Shown in pieces: positions 47,049 through 56,366 of a DNA stretch of 64,000 nucleotides. The stretch covers positions 434,001-498,000 of the forward strand of contig CAWKAA010000001.1 in assembly GCA_963847515.1 (NCBI GenBank), given 5' to 3'. A program made the translations under genes and the position numbers. The notes under the pieces are model-generated. The model did not search any database. It saw only the letters and a list, made by a program, of their open reading frames with translations, and was not told the DNA's origin. The number at the start of each line of letters is the position of its first letter. Positions within the stretch are counted from its first letter, which is position 1. This DNA comes from QHXW01 sp963847515 (GTDB taxonomy: Bacteria > Acidobacteriota > Terriglobia > Bryobacterales > Bryobacteraceae).

Positions 47049-47816
47049 TCACGTATAGAAACTCTTCATTAGCGAACCCAGCACCAGGTTCCAGCCGTCC
47101 ACCAGCACAAAGAGCAAGATTTTGAACGGCGCTGAAATCATCACCGGTGGCAATTGAATCATGCCGATCGACAGCGTCACCGAAGCCACCACCAGATCGA
47201 TGACCATGAAGGGCAGAAACAGCACCGCGCCAATCTGAAATCCGGCTTTCAGTTCGGAAAGGATGTAAGCCGGAATCAGAACCTTGAGGTCGAGATCCGC
47301 CGGTGTCCGCGGGGCGGGAGCGTGCGTCACTTCAAGAAAGAGGCTGATGTCCTTCTCGCGTGCGAAACGGAGCAGGAAGCTTTTCAGCGGCTTGGAGCCC
47401 TCATCCAGGGCTTGCTCGAAGCCGAGCTGATTTTTCTCCAGTGGCTCCCAGCCCTTGTGGTACATGTCCGTCGCGACCGGATTCATGATCAGGATGGTCA
47501 GAAACAGAGAAAGACCGATGAGCACCTGGTTGGACGGCGTGGACTGCGTACCGAGAGCCTGCCGGAGGAAGTGGAGCACCACAGCGATCCGCAGGAATGG
47601 TGTGATCGACATCACCACCGCCGGCAGCAGCGTCAGAAGCGTCAGCAGGATTACAATCTGCATCGGGACGCTGAGCGACGCTCCCGCGGTCCCATGCGCC
47701 GGCTGAATGCTGAACATGGATTGAGGAGCCGGCAACGTCGCGGCCTGCGTCAGGCCAGTCATGCCCATTGGTGCGCAAATCCCCAGGACCGATCTGAAGA
47801 TTCGGACGCGAGTCAT
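47049..47816 (-). CDS. fliP: Flagellar export gate protein FliP
   Basis: A 255-residue protein. The ATG at 47816 overlaps the fliO stop (ATGA). A signal-peptide-like N-terminus leads to VPMQIVILLTLLTLLPAVVM with FLRIAVVLHFLRQALGTQST, and NQVLIGLSLFLTILIM. The C-terminal half has VLIPAYILSELKAGFQIGAV and FLPFMVIDLVVASVTLSIGM followed by PPVMISAPFKILLFVLVDGW, the highly conserved FliP/SctR signature. Five copies form the central gate of the export channel. It is intact and sits in the order fliO-fliP-fliQ-fliR. Confidence 0.95.
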   Translation of the reverse strand: MTRVRIFRSVLGICAPMGMTGLTQAATLPAPQSMFSIQPAHGTAGASLSVPMQIVILLTLLTLLPAVVMSITPFLRIAVVLHFLRQALGTQSTPSNQVLIGLSLFLTILIMNPVATDMYHKGWEPLEKNQLGFEQALDEGSKPLKSFLLRFAREKDISLFLEVTHAPAPRTPADLDLKVLIPAYILSELKAGFQIGAVLFLPFMVIDLVVASVTLSIGMIQLPPVMISAPFKILLFVLVDGWNLVLGSLMKSFYT

Positions 47817-48115
47817 TGTGCGGCTCCGGAGTGCGTCGCCGCGGTTTCCATCGCGGTGGCCGTTGTCCATGGCACGCGCTCAATCAGGGCGCACCCGGTA
47901 GGCGAAAGGGCCAGTACAATGGCATGATCCGACACACGGATCATATGAAGGGAATGGTGCTGGGTGAGGGATAATCGCGCAATCGCTTCAAGATGCTTCG
48001 CAGACTTATGGCGCGCGGGCCCGCGATAGCGTGCCAGGCCGCGGCTTCGCAGCAGCCACAGTGTGGCTCCCAGCAGCGCGAGTACGAGGAAGACCGCCAG
48101 AGTTTGCTGAAACAT
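47813..48115 (-). CDS. fliO: Flagellar biosynthesis protein FliO
   Basis: A 100-residue protein with one membrane segment (LAVFLVLALLGATLWLLRSR) and a small cytoplasmic domain carrying the FliO pattern (LEAIARLSLTQHHSLHMIRV, then LALSPTGCALIERV). FliO assists assembly of the FliP ring. It overlaps fliP by four bases and follows the short fliN by seven. Confidence 0.82.
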   Translation of the reverse strand: MFQQTLAVFLVLALLGATLWLLRSRGLARYRGPARHKSAKHLEAIARLSLTQHHSLHMIRVSDHAIVLALSPTGCALIERVPWTTATAMETAATHSGAAQ

Positions 48116-48122
48116 GGGAAGC

Positions 48123-48380
48123 TCAGGTCCTCGATTCGAATGTGGTAAGGCGGATGCCAACATTTTTCTCGAGCACAACCACCTCGCCACGTCCCACGGG
48201 TGCGCCTCCCACGTAAATGTCGAGGTAATCGCCGGCTGTCTTGCTGAACGCGACGATGCTGCCGGAAGCCAAGTCCAGAATTTCGCGCAGCCGCATCATG
48301 CGGCGGTCCAACTCGATCTCGACTTCGACGGGCACATCGCCAAAGTACGCGACTGCTTCCAGACCTGAACGCGCTGTCAT
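48123..48380 (-). CDS. fliN: Short FliN-like switch/export protein (second copy)
   Basis: An 85-residue protein that is only the SpoA domain: YFGDVPVEVEIELDRRMMRL, REILDLASGSIVAFSKTAGD, and VGGAPVGRGEVVVLEKNVGI. It differs strongly from the 106-residue FliN at 40531. It lies one base after flgE and seven before fliO, the classical place of fliN (fliN-fliO-fliP). The two copies may form a mixed C ring or have split roles. I cannot decide from sequence which is the major switch protein. Confidence 0.82.
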   Translation of the reverse strand: MTARSGLEAVAYFGDVPVEVEIELDRRMMRLREILDLASGSIVAFSKTAGDYLDIYVGGAPVGRGEVVVLEKNVGIRLTTFESRT

Positions 48381-48381
48381 G

Positions 48382-49656
48382 TTATTGCTTCAGATTGATG
48401 GTGTCCTGCGTAAGCGTGTCGGTCGTGGTGATGACCTTAGCGTTGGCCTCATAAGATCGTTGCATCACGATCAGGTTGGTGAACTCGGTCGCGATATCGA
48501 CGGTTGAGGCCTCAAGTGAGCCGCCTAGAATTTGGCCGCGGCCCCCGGTTTGCGGGACGCCGATTACCGGAGCCGCGGTGCCAGGCCCGATTTGAAAATC
48601 ATTCTGACCCTCAGCAATCAGCGTCTCCGGATTGCTAATCGAAGCGAGCGCGATTTGAGCGATGCTTGTCTGCTGGCCATTGGAGTATTGCGCGACGATC
48701 AGGCCGCCGTTAGTCAGGGTCACGTGCACCAACTCGGAGGCGGTCAGGCCGTCTTGCGTGGTGGAAGAGGTCGCGCTAGGCTGCGCGTATTGCGTGATGT
48801 TTGGCTGTCCGGTGGGCGAGTAAAGGGACCAGTTGATTTTCATGTCGGCGGCGCCGTCCGTCAACCCCGGAATGGCGATGGCTACGAGTCCGTTGGTCGC
48901 GGGCGGCGGCGGCGCCGGGGTGATCAGTTTGCCATTATTATCGAAGGTAAGCGTACCCGTGGCGCCCGCGATCGGGAACGGAGTGCCTGCGACGCCGGTT
49001 TTAACGTCCGCGCCTGGAATGCTGACGGTGTAACCCCAGGTGTTGGCGGCGGTTTCTGTGAAATTCATCGTCAGTACATGAGTGGTACCAAGCGAATCCA
49101 CAACTTGAATCGGCGTCGAAAAGCTGGCGTCCGGCTGGCCCACCGTGGCGGAGGCATTGAGATTCATGCTCAGAGACATGCTCGTGGTTGCCGTGGGTTG
49201 CCGAAGGCTGCCGGAAGGGATCACGATGTTGGAGACTGCCCCATTCGTGTTCAGCACGCCGTTGACTGCCGTCCAGCCCTGCAGGTGTGCTCCGTTAGCG
49301 GTGATCACGTTGCCGTTTGGGTCCACTTGAAAATTGCCGGCGCGCGTGTAGCTAACCACTCCTGAAGAATCTTGCGCGAGAAAGAACCCGTCGCCCTGAA
49401 TGGCGGCGTCGAACGGGCCACTGGTAGTCTGAATCGCACCCTGCGTGAAATTTTGCGAGGTAGTGGCACGCGTCCCCAGTCCTACCGAATTGTCACTGGT
49501 GCCAAGGCCCAGGGATTGCGCTACCAGGTCGGAGAAAGAGACCGTACTGGCTTTGAAGCCTGTAGTGTTCAGGTTGGCCAGGTTGTTACCAACGACGTTG
49601 ACGCCGAGTTCCGCTGCGGTAAGTCCCGTTAGAGCTGTCGAAAATGAATTGAACAT
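48382..49656 (-). CDS. flgE: Flagellar hook protein FlgE
   Basis: A 424-residue hook protein. The N-terminus (MFNSFSTALTGLTAAELGVN, then VVGNNLANLNTTGFKASTVS) and the C-terminus (LEASTVDIATEFTNLIVMQR, SYEANAKVITTTDTLTQDTI) carry the D0/Dc signatures. A central domain with GDGFFLAQDSSGVVSYTRAG is typical. It is exported and polymerises into the universal joint, with length set by FliK. It follows flgD by 24 bases and is intact. Confidence 0.93.
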   Translation of the reverse strand: MFNSFSTALTGLTAAELGVNVVGNNLANLNTTGFKASTVSFSDLVAQSLGLGTSDNSVGLGTRATTSQNFTQGAIQTTSGPFDAAIQGDGFFLAQDSSGVVSYTRAGNFQVDPNGNVITANGAHLQGWTAVNGVLNTNGAVSNIVIPSGSLRQPTATTSMSLSMNLNASATVGQPDASFSTPIQVVDSLGTTHVLTMNFTETAANTWGYTVSIPGADVKTGVAGTPFPIAGATGTLTFDNNGKLITPAPPPPATNGLVAIAIPGLTDGAADMKINWSLYSPTGQPNITQYAQPSATSSTTQDGLTASELVHVTLTNGGLIVAQYSNGQQTSIAQIALASISNPETLIAEGQNDFQIGPGTAAPVIGVPQTGGRGQILGGSLEASTVDIATEFTNLIVMQRSYEANAKVITTTDTLTQDTINLKQ

Positions 49657-49680
49657 TCTGATCTCCCTTTGTTCTGTTTC

Positions 49681-49989
49681 TTACGGTATTGCGGGTGTGC
49701 GAGTCGGAGGGTTGCTACCGGACTGGCTGCCGTTCGAGAGGTCCCCCTGAATCTGCTGCAAACTGGAATTCATGTTGATCATTTCCTCGAGTTGGCTAAA
49801 TTGCGCCAGTTGCGCCACGAACTGGGTACCGTCAACCGGGTTGGTCGGATCCTGGTTCTTGAGTTGCGTAACCAGAAGCTGCAGGAACATTTGCTCGTTG
49901 GCTGCGGGCAAGCCCGCGGTCGCGCTGGAGGCCGGCGGGACAGGGGCGGGATTTGAATTAGATGTTATCGGGTTGCTGATGGTAGCCAT
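49681..49989 (-). CDS. flgD: Short flagellar hook scaffold FlgD (N-terminal domain only)
   Basis: A 102-residue protein. The conserved hook-cap core is present (EQMFLQLLVTQLKNQDPTNP, then VDGTQFVAQLAQFSQLEEMI), followed by a short Ser/Gly-rich tail. Classical FlgD proteins are about 220-250 residues with a Tudor/fibronectin pair at the C-terminus, which is missing here. The tail ends in a normal stop and no continuation is seen in another frame, so this is probably a natural short form. It overlaps the fliK end by 25 bases. Confidence 0.83.
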   Translation of the reverse strand: MATISNPITSNSNPAPVPPASSATAGLPAANEQMFLQLLVTQLKNQDPTNPVDGTQFVAQLAQFSQLEEMINMNSSLQQIQGDLSNGSQSGSNPPTRTPAIP

Positions 49990-51738
49990 GCGTTAGTGCT
50001 CCTTTGAAGACTGGATTGCAGTTCACCGGACCATTCCGGAATCGGCGTATCGGATCGCTGTTGGTCTTGGGGATTTCGTTGCTGGCCGGCTCCGTTTTGT
50101 GATCCGCCAGCGTCCTGCCCATGCGAAGAGCCGCCCTGCGGAGGAGACTCGTGACCCTGATCCCCAGCCGAGGAGCCCTTGCCATCGGACGGCTGCCAGG
50201 TTTCCGTTCGATACCCGCTGTGATCCAGGCGGCCCACCAGCTCGCTGACGCCGTCGCGCAGCCCGCGGCTCAAACCCACGTCCGGCGTACGCACGGAAAC
50301 GCGGAGTTCGCCGGCCCGTTCGCTCAAGCGAACCTGAACCGTGCCTTGATCTTTGTTCGTGAGTTGAATTGCGATGTCGTGCACGCTCCCACTGGCGGGC
50401 TCGTTCGGTTCATTTCGTGCTTCGGGAGTCTGTAGTGTGCGGCCATCAGCCTCTGGTTTTGGTGTGGCTGGGTTTCGTGAGTCTTCGGGCGCGTTGGATA
50501 AGGTCTGTCCGGCCGACATCCCCAGCGAGGCATTTTGCGATCCCCCTGCGTCGGCCCGTGCTCCGGCAGTTGCGCTCACTGCGCCTACTGGACTGATCAC
50601 TCGCGAAGCGCTCTGCGCGGTCGACCGGTCGCCGTTTTGCCCGGCGCTCGCCAACTGTGAATTTGCTTTCGTTGAGAACTGGTTGTTGGGTGGCGCCTGC
50701 GACGGCTGGGCGGGGTTGGAATTCACCGCCGGATTGACCGGCTGGTCCTGACTGGAAGGCGTTGCACTCAAAGAACCTGTGTCCGCAGCCGCCTGTGCGC
50801 TGCCGGATTTGCCGGCGGTCACCGGCGGTTGCGCGCTTTGGTTTAAAGGAAAAGGGTTCTTCGGTCCCTACCGGCTTCGCCTGTTCGAGCGCTCGATTTG
50901 CCGTTGGATCGGCTAGTTGGTTCGCATTGGCCAAAGGCGCCGGGTGCGGCTGTGCATTGCCGCTCGTGGTGAAATGGCTGCCGGCATTTGACGTGTCGAA
51001 CCGGGCTGCGGCGATGGCCGCATCGGCGCGGCTCAAGCCCTGCGTCGCCGGGACTGCTGCAAGCTCAGTGATGCGCGCCGTGAACGCTACCTGCCCGGGA
51101 TCGCCGGCGTCCGTCTGCCACCTTTGGGCGTCAATAGAAGCTGCTGCTTTCGTAATCTCAACGGAGGGATCTATCTGGCCCGCAGGGTCACCCTCTCTGC
51201 TGGTGGTGGTTGCGGTGGCCGTAGCCACGGAACTGTTTCCGGCTGTCTGGGCCTGCGCGGTTGCGGCTGCCACAATATTTGCGGAGCCGTTCGTTCCCGT
51301 ATCCGCCGGCATCCCCGCGCCATACGAAACGCTGGTGGCTGAAGCCCATTCCAGGTTCCCGCCCGAGTCCGGTTTTCTCGCACCGGTTTGTCCGTCATTC
51401 GGCAGGATGTCTCCTAAGAGAGACAGAAACGGTGCCTGGTTTTCAGCCTCCGCGGTGCCGGCAGAACCGGCGTCCTTTCGGGCAACATGTCTGCCGGATC
51501 GGCGTCGCGTCTCCGTATGCTGCTTTACTTGCTTTGTGTCTTTCTGATCCGTCGCTTCGGGTCCGCGACTGACACGTGCCGGCGCGCGGTGCTCGCTCTT
51601 GGCAGGCTGCGTCGGTGTTCCAGGCGTGAGTGGAGTCCGGGTGGGGTCCGGGAGAATTTGCGTTGCGAAATTGGCGGGCTCGCTGAGCTGTTCGTTGAAC
51701 CAGGCTGCCGCGGACGGCAGGGAACTAGAGATGAGCAC
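49965..51738 (-). CDS. fliK: Flagellar hook-length control protein FliK, one frameshift
   Basis: A protein of about 590 residues, rich in Ala, Ser, Thr, Gln and Pro over its first 450, as expected for the molecular ruler. A conserved C-terminal domain reads VHDIAIQLTNKDQGTVQVRL and SERAGELRVSVRTPDVGLSR, matching the Flg_hook domain of FliK that acts on FlhB. The frame changes near 50830 within a low-complexity region (FSFKPKRA to TAGKSGSAQAAADTG). The N-terminus starts MLISSSLPSAAAWFNEQLSE. It is the first gene of the long minus-strand operon, preceded by sigma-54-type and sigma-28-type elements. Confidence 0.8.
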
Positions 51739-51749
51739 GCCACAGAGAT

Positions 51750-51765
51750 TGCAGGTGGACTTCCA
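51750..51765 (-). promoter_or_regulatory. Putative sigma-54 promoter of the fliK operon
   Basis: Minus strand TGGAAG-TCCAC-CTGCA has GG and GC at exact -24/-12 spacing. Predicted transcription starts about one base before the fliK ATG, so either the mRNA is nearly leaderless or this is a chance match. Confidence 0.45.
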
Positions 51766-51876
51766 GCCAGATGCCTTAGATTTTCAGCGATTTAGACCTA
51801 GTCCGGCCGTCAAAAACGTGACTTTTGGCGCGTGGTGGCAAGATTCTGACGTCGATCCACACCAGTCCTGATCTAC

Positions 51877-51902
51877 TTATCGGCGAAACAAGCTTAATTT
51901 TC
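51877..51902 (-). promoter_or_regulatory. Putative sigma-28 promoter of the fliK operon
   Basis: Minus strand GAAA (51902-51899), a 14-base spacer and a perfect GCCGATAA (51884-51877). It has the same spacing as the flagellin promoter. Transcription would start about 130 bases before fliK. Confidence 0.55.
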
Positions 51903-51926
51903 TAGGGTATTTTTTTTCGGAACCTT

Positions 51927-51942
51927 CGGACTTCTACTTGCA
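51927..51942 (+). promoter_or_regulatory. Possible sigma-54 promoter of flgFGAHIJ
   Basis: CGGACT-TCTAC-TTGCA has GG and GC at -24/-12 spacing and a full TTGCA, but a weak -24 half. The predicted start lies about 13 bases before the flgF ATG at 51966. Confidence 0.4.
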
Positions 51943-51965
51943 CCCTGCCACTCCCGAAGATTGCC

Positions 51966-52712
51966 ATGGACCCTCTCACTATTTCCGCCGCCAGCGGATT
52001 GCGCGCCCGGATGGAAACCCTCGATCTGCTCGCCAATAACCTCGCCAACGCGGGGACCACAGGTTTCAAGTCTGACCGCGAATTCTATAGCCTGTACGTG
52101 TCGCCCGAGGCGGACGCTAGCGCGAACGCCAGTTCCAATGTGACCACCGTTCCAGTAATCGAGAAAAGCTGGACGGATTTCTCACAGGGGCTGCTGGTAC
52201 CCACCGGCAACAAGCTGGATCTGGCACTTTCGGGCAAAGGATTCTTCGCCGTCAACGGTTCTTCCGGACCTCTTTATACGCGCAACGGCAATTTTCGGCT
52301 CTCGGCGTCCGGAGCGCTCGTCACTGCGGAAGGATACCCGTTGTTGACCGCGGACGGAAAGACCATTCAATCGCAAGCCGATAGCCCCCTCGAAGTAAGC
52401 GCCGAGGGCGAAGTACGTCAGGAGGGCCAGGTCCTCGGAAAACTGCGGATCGTGGACTTCCCCGCCAATGCAGAGGTGGCCAAGCAGGGGAGCGCGTATT
52501 TCCAAATGACGGATCCGAAGATCCAGCTTGCGCAGGTTTCCACCGCGCAAGTGGAACAGGGCAAAATCGAAAGCTCCAACGTAGTGGCCGCCCAATCCGC
52601 GGTTCGCCTGGTGGGCGTAATGCGGCAATTCGAAATGCTGCAGCGTGCGGTATCGCTCAGCACGGATATGAACCGACGCGCCGTCGAGGAAGTAGCCAAG
52701 GTGACTTCGTAA
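51966..52712 (+). CDS. flgF: Flagellar proximal rod protein FlgF
   Basis: A 248-residue rod protein. The N-terminus is MDPLTISAASGLRARMETLD followed by LLANNLANAGTTGFKSDREF. The central region has LDLALSGKGFFAVNGSSGPL with YTRNGNFRLS, and the C-terminus is VVAAQSAVRLVGVMRQFEML. It is shorter than flgG and precedes it, the usual order. FlgF forms part of the proximal rod. It is intact and heads the ring and distal rod operon. Confidence 0.88.
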   Translation: MDPLTISAASGLRARMETLDLLANNLANAGTTGFKSDREFYSLYVSPEADASANASSNVTTVPVIEKSWTDFSQGLLVPTGNKLDLALSGKGFFAVNGSSGPLYTRNGNFRLSASGALVTAEGYPLLTADGKTIQSQADSPLEVSAEGEVRQEGQVLGKLRIVDFPANAEVAKQGSAYFQMTDPKIQLAQVSTAQVEQGKIESSNVVAAQSAVRLVGVMRQFEMLQRAVSLSTDMNRRAVEEVAKVTS

Positions 52713-52777
52713 AGGCAAATGGGGAGAGAAGCCTCAGGGCCGGTTTGGATGCAGAAATCTCAGGAGAAACCCAAGAT

Positions 52778-53569
52778 ATGATTCGTGCTCTTTACAGCGC
52801 CGCCAGCGGAATGACGGCCCAGCAGCTCAACGTCGACAACATCGCCAACAACCTGGCAAACGCCAACACCACTGGCTACAAATCGCGGCGGGCGCAATTC
52901 CAGGACCTCATCTACCAGACAATGGTGCAGCCCGGCACGTCGGCGGGACAGCAGACCGTCGTGCCTACGGGTCTGCAACTCGGCCTCGGCACCCGTGCGT
53001 CCTCCAATGAAATTATTTTTACGCAGGGGGATTTCTCCCAGACCAGCAATCCGCTGGATGTGGTGATCCAGGGGAACGGATTCTTCCAGATACGTCAGAC
53101 TACGGGTACGATCGCGTATACACGCGGCGGGTCCTTTCATCTCGACAAGGATGGCAATCTGGTCACCGGCGACGGCGATCCGCTGGAACCCCAGATCACC
53201 ATTCCGCCCAACGCACAGGCTATCACCATTGCAGCCGATGGAACTGTTAGCTACACCCTTCCGGGCCAGAGCGCGGCCCAACTCGCGGGACAGATGCAGC
53301 TCGCGGTATTCCAGAACCCGTCAGGCCTCAACAGCATCGGCCGCAACCTCTATCTGCCGACCGACGCCTCAGGCGACCCGATCGTAGCCAGCCCCGGGGG
53401 CCAGGAGGGAATCGGCACGCTGCTCCAGGGATATACCGAACAATCCAACGTCAGTGTGGTCGACGAGTTTATCAACCTGATCACGGCGCAGCGAGCTTAC
53501 GAAGCGAATTCCAAAGTGGTCAAAGCCGCCGACGAAATGTACCAGCAGATCAACAATCTGACACAATGA
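52778..53569 (+). CDS. flgG: Flagellar distal rod protein FlgG
   Basis: A 263-residue rod protein. The ATG at 52778 has CAGGAG upstream. Conserved parts are MIRALYSAASGMTAQQLNVD, NIANNLANANTTGYKSRRAQ with FQDLIYQTM, LGTRASSNEIIFTQGDFSQT, and VDEFINLITAQRAYEANSKV. It forms the distal rod that passes through the P and L rings. Its stop overlaps the flgA start (ATGA). Confidence 0.94.
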   Translation: MIRALYSAASGMTAQQLNVDNIANNLANANTTGYKSRRAQFQDLIYQTMVQPGTSAGQQTVVPTGLQLGLGTRASSNEIIFTQGDFSQTSNPLDVVIQGNGFFQIRQTTGTIAYTRGGSFHLDKDGNLVTGDGDPLEPQITIPPNAQAITIAADGTVSYTLPGQSAAQLAGQMQLAVFQNPSGLNSIGRNLYLPTDASGDPIVASPGGQEGIGTLLQGYTEQSNVSVVDEFINLITAQRAYEANSKVVKAADEMYQQINNLTQ

Positions 53570-54497
53570 TCCGGATCGCGACCTTCATGATGGCGGTGCT
53601 TGCGGGCGCGCCCGGCGCGCCCGCAGCTTTCATTCCCGGTTGCACGGCCGTGGAAGGCGATTCCATTCTGGCAAGGGACGCCGCACAGGCTCTGCCCGGT
53701 TTTTCGGCCATCCCAGCGGACACACAAATCGCGTACACGCCCATCCCCGGCGCCCGGCGCGTCTTCAGGGTGGCGGAACTCGGCCGGCTGGCGAAGCGTT
53801 ACAAGGTGCCGCTTGCGCCCGCTGGTGAAATCTGTTTCGAGCGCGCCATGGAGCCGCTCCGTCTCGATCGCGTGACGGATGCTATGCGCAAAGCTCTCGA
53901 TAACCCCGAGGCACGCATAGAGATTACAGAATCGAGCCTTTATCCGGTACCGCATGGTGACATTCTTTTCACGCGTTCCTCGTTGCCTTCGGGCTCCTCC
54001 GCGCCCGTCTTGTGGAGAGGGTTTGTGCGTTATGGCGCGGAACACCGATTCGCCATCTGGGCTCGGGTCAGGATTCTTGTACGGTCGGTCCGGGCCGTGG
54101 CCGTGGAGAATCTGCGCATGGGAAATCCTATCGAGGCTAATCAGGTCCGGCTGCAAGAACTGGAAATGTTTCCGCAGGGCCAGCAAGCCCCCCCACACTC
54201 GAGACAATCGTAGGCAAGATTCCGCTCCGTCCCATCGCAGCCGGCACAGCCATCGCCCTGACTCAACTGGAAGAACCCAAGGACATCCGGCGTGGCGATC
54301 TGATCAAGGTCGAGGTGTCGAGTGGCGGTGCGCGCCTGGAACTCGATGGCCGGGCACAAGCGGATGGTCGCACAGGTGAGACCATTCCGGTACGCAACGT
54401 GACCACAGGCAAAGTCTTTTCCGCGCGCGTCAGTGAAAAAGGACGTGTGGTACTGATTGCTTCTCGTCCCCCGGCTACCAAGGACATCAACCAATGA
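53566..54497 (+). CDS. flgA: P-ring assembly chaperone FlgA, one frameshift
   Basis: A periplasmic protein of about 310 residues with a signal peptide (MIRIATFMMAVLAGAPGAPA). The C-terminal SAF-type domain reads VRAVAVENLRMGNPIEANQV and, after the shift, TLETIVGKIPLRPIAAGTAI and GETIPVRNVTTGKVFSARVS. The frame changes at the seven-C run 54188-54194. Adding one C restores the protein. FlgA helps FlgI assemble into the P ring. It overlaps flgG and flgH by four bases each, so the three are translationally coupled. Confidence 0.87.
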
Positions 54498-55246
54498 CAC
54501 ACCGCAAGTTCCCTACCCTGCTGGGCTTGGTTCCGTTCGCCGCGCTGGTATTGAGCGTTTTTCCGTGCGCCGCTGGGATTTCCAATCCCTTTAAGCCTAA
54601 GCAGTCCAAGAAGGACAAGCCGCCTGAAAAATCACCGTTGGACCGTTACATCGAGGAGGCCATGCGCAACTCCCCTAACTCCTCGGCGCCGGTTGGATCT
54701 CCCGGTTCGGTCTGGACCACGGGCGCGCGCCTTACTGACCTCGGGAGTGACGTGCGCGCAGCGCGCGTGGATGATCTGGTCACGGTGCTGGTTGCGGAGC
54801 ACGCTTCGGCGGTGGCCTCGGGAATCACCAAGACCCAGCGCCAGTCTGCGACCGCTAATACCATCACCCAGCTCGCGGGTGTGACGCGCGCGACGGGCCC
54901 GTGGGCCAACCTGGCCAACGTTTCCGGTAACACCACGCTCAACGGCCAGGGCCAGACGACGCGCCAGACCGACCTGACCACGACGCTTTCAGCGCGAGTG
55001 ACGCACGTATTGCCCAATGGCTATCTGGTGGTCGAGGGCTCGAAAGATATCCAGGTGAACTCGGAGCGACAGACTGTGAGCGTGCGCGGCGTGGTCCGTC
55101 CCGTGGACCTGTCGCCGGGTAATGTTGTGCCTTCCACCAGTCTCGCGGACCTGGAGGTGCACATCAACGGCAAAGGAGTGGTGAACGACGCCGTGCGCCG
55201 GCCGTTTTTTCTCTACCGGCTGCTGCTCGGCCTGATGCCGTTCTGA
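54494..55246 (+). CDS. flgH: Flagellar L-ring protein FlgH
   Basis: A 250-residue outer-membrane ring protein. The N-terminus has a signal sequence ending FPCAAG, where the Cys could be a lipidation site, although the lipobox is not canonical. The conserved body includes DLGSDVRAARVDDLVTVLVA with EHASAVASG, and LPNGYLVVEGSKDIQVNSER. FlgH forms the L ring bushing in the outer membrane, showing that the organism is diderm. The ring lies ahead of flgI in the operon. Confidence 0.9.
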   Translation: MTHRKFPTLLGLVPFAALVLSVFPCAAGISNPFKPKQSKKDKPPEKSPLDRYIEEAMRNSPNSSAPVGSPGSVWTTGARLTDLGSDVRAARVDDLVTVLVAEHASAVASGITKTQRQSATANTITQLAGVTRATGPWANLANVSGNTTLNGQGQTTRQTDLTTTLSARVTHVLPNGYLVVEGSKDIQVNSERQTVSVRGVVRPVDLSPGNVVPSTSLADLEVHINGKGVVNDAVRRPFFLYRLLLGLMPF

Positions 55247-55255
55247 AACAGGACC

Positions 55256-56365
55256 ATGCGCAAATCGACCGTGACATGGATTTTACTGGTGGCCGCCGTC
55301 GGGGCTCCATCGGCTAAGGCGACCACCAGATTGAAAGAACTGGTGTCGCTCGAAGGCATGCGTGACAACCAGCTTATCGGGTACGGCCTGGTAGTAGGAC
55401 TCAACGGGACGGGCGACCGCAAGCAGACCATCTTCTCGGCGCAAAGTCTGGCCAACATGCTGGAGCGCATGGGCGTGACGATTACTCCCACGCAGATCAC
55501 GGTGAAGAACACCGCCGCCGTCATGGTGACCGCTATTCTGCCGGCGTTCGCTCAGCCGGGCTCGCACGTCGACGCAACGGCAGCCGCAATAGGCGACGCG
55601 CAAAATCTGCAGGGCGGGCTGCTGGTAATGACCAGCCTTCGGGGCGCCGACGGGCAGGTGTACGCTGTCGCGCAGGGGTCGGTCGTCACCGGAGGCTTTT
55701 CGGCTGGCCGTGGCGGCACGAATCAGACGGTAAATCATCCGACGGTAGGCCGAGTGCCGGCCGGCGCGATTGTCGAACGTCAGGCGCCGTCCGTGACCCC
55801 CGCGGGGCGCGTCCGGCTGCAACTACACAACGCCGATTTCACCACTTCCGCGAGGATTGCAGAGGCGGTCAACCGCCAGTTTGCCTCAAACGGGGCGCCG
55901 GTGGCGCAAGCCGAAAATTCCGCCCTGGTTAATGTCTCCATTCCGCCCGATTATGCCTCGCGCACCATCGAATTCATTTCCCAACTGGAGAAAGTGCCCG
56001 TGGATGCGGACAGGCCGGCCCGCGTCGTGATCAATGAACGCACGGGAACCATCGTGATGGGCGGTGACGTGCACATCTCCCCTGTTGCCATCATGCACGG
56101 CAATCTGAACGTAGAAATTCAGACAACCTTTGCGGTATCCCAGCCTGCGCCGCTTTCTAACACCGGGACAACCGAAGTTGTGCCTCAAGTCGCTGTTGGC
56201 GCTAAGGAGGAGAAAGCGCGCAGCTTGATTCTGAAGCAGGGCGCCACCATCGAGGAACTGGTGCGCGCGCTGGCATCCATTGGATCTACCCCGCGCGACA
56301 TCATCGCCATCCTGCAAAATCTGCGGGCGGCCGGCGCGCTCGAAGCCGAGCTGGAAGTAATCTAG
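55256..56365 (+). CDS. flgI: Flagellar P-ring protein FlgI
   Basis: A 369-residue periplasmic protein with a signal peptide (TWILLVAAVGAPSAKA). The family signatures are all present: RLKELVSLEGMRDNQLIGYG with LVVGLNGTGDRKQTIFSAQS, MLERMGVTITPTQITVKNTA, and GGLLVMTSLRGADGQVYAVA with QGSVVTGGFSA. FlgI polymerises into the P ring in the peptidoglycan layer. It is intact. Confidence 0.95.
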   Translation: MRKSTVTWILLVAAVGAPSAKATTRLKELVSLEGMRDNQLIGYGLVVGLNGTGDRKQTIFSAQSLANMLERMGVTITPTQITVKNTAAVMVTAILPAFAQPGSHVDATAAAIGDAQNLQGGLLVMTSLRGADGQVYAVAQGSVVTGGFSAGRGGTNQTVNHPTVGRVPAGAIVERQAPSVTPAGRVRLQLHNADFTTSARIAEAVNRQFASNGAPVAQAENSALVNVSIPPDYASRTIEFISQLEKVPVDADRPARVVINERTGTIVMGGDVHISPVAIMHGNLNVEIQTTFAVSQPAPLSNTGTTEVVPQVAVGAKEEKARSLILKQGATIEELVRALASIGSTPRDIIAILQNLRAAGALEAELEVI

Positions 56366-56366
56366 G

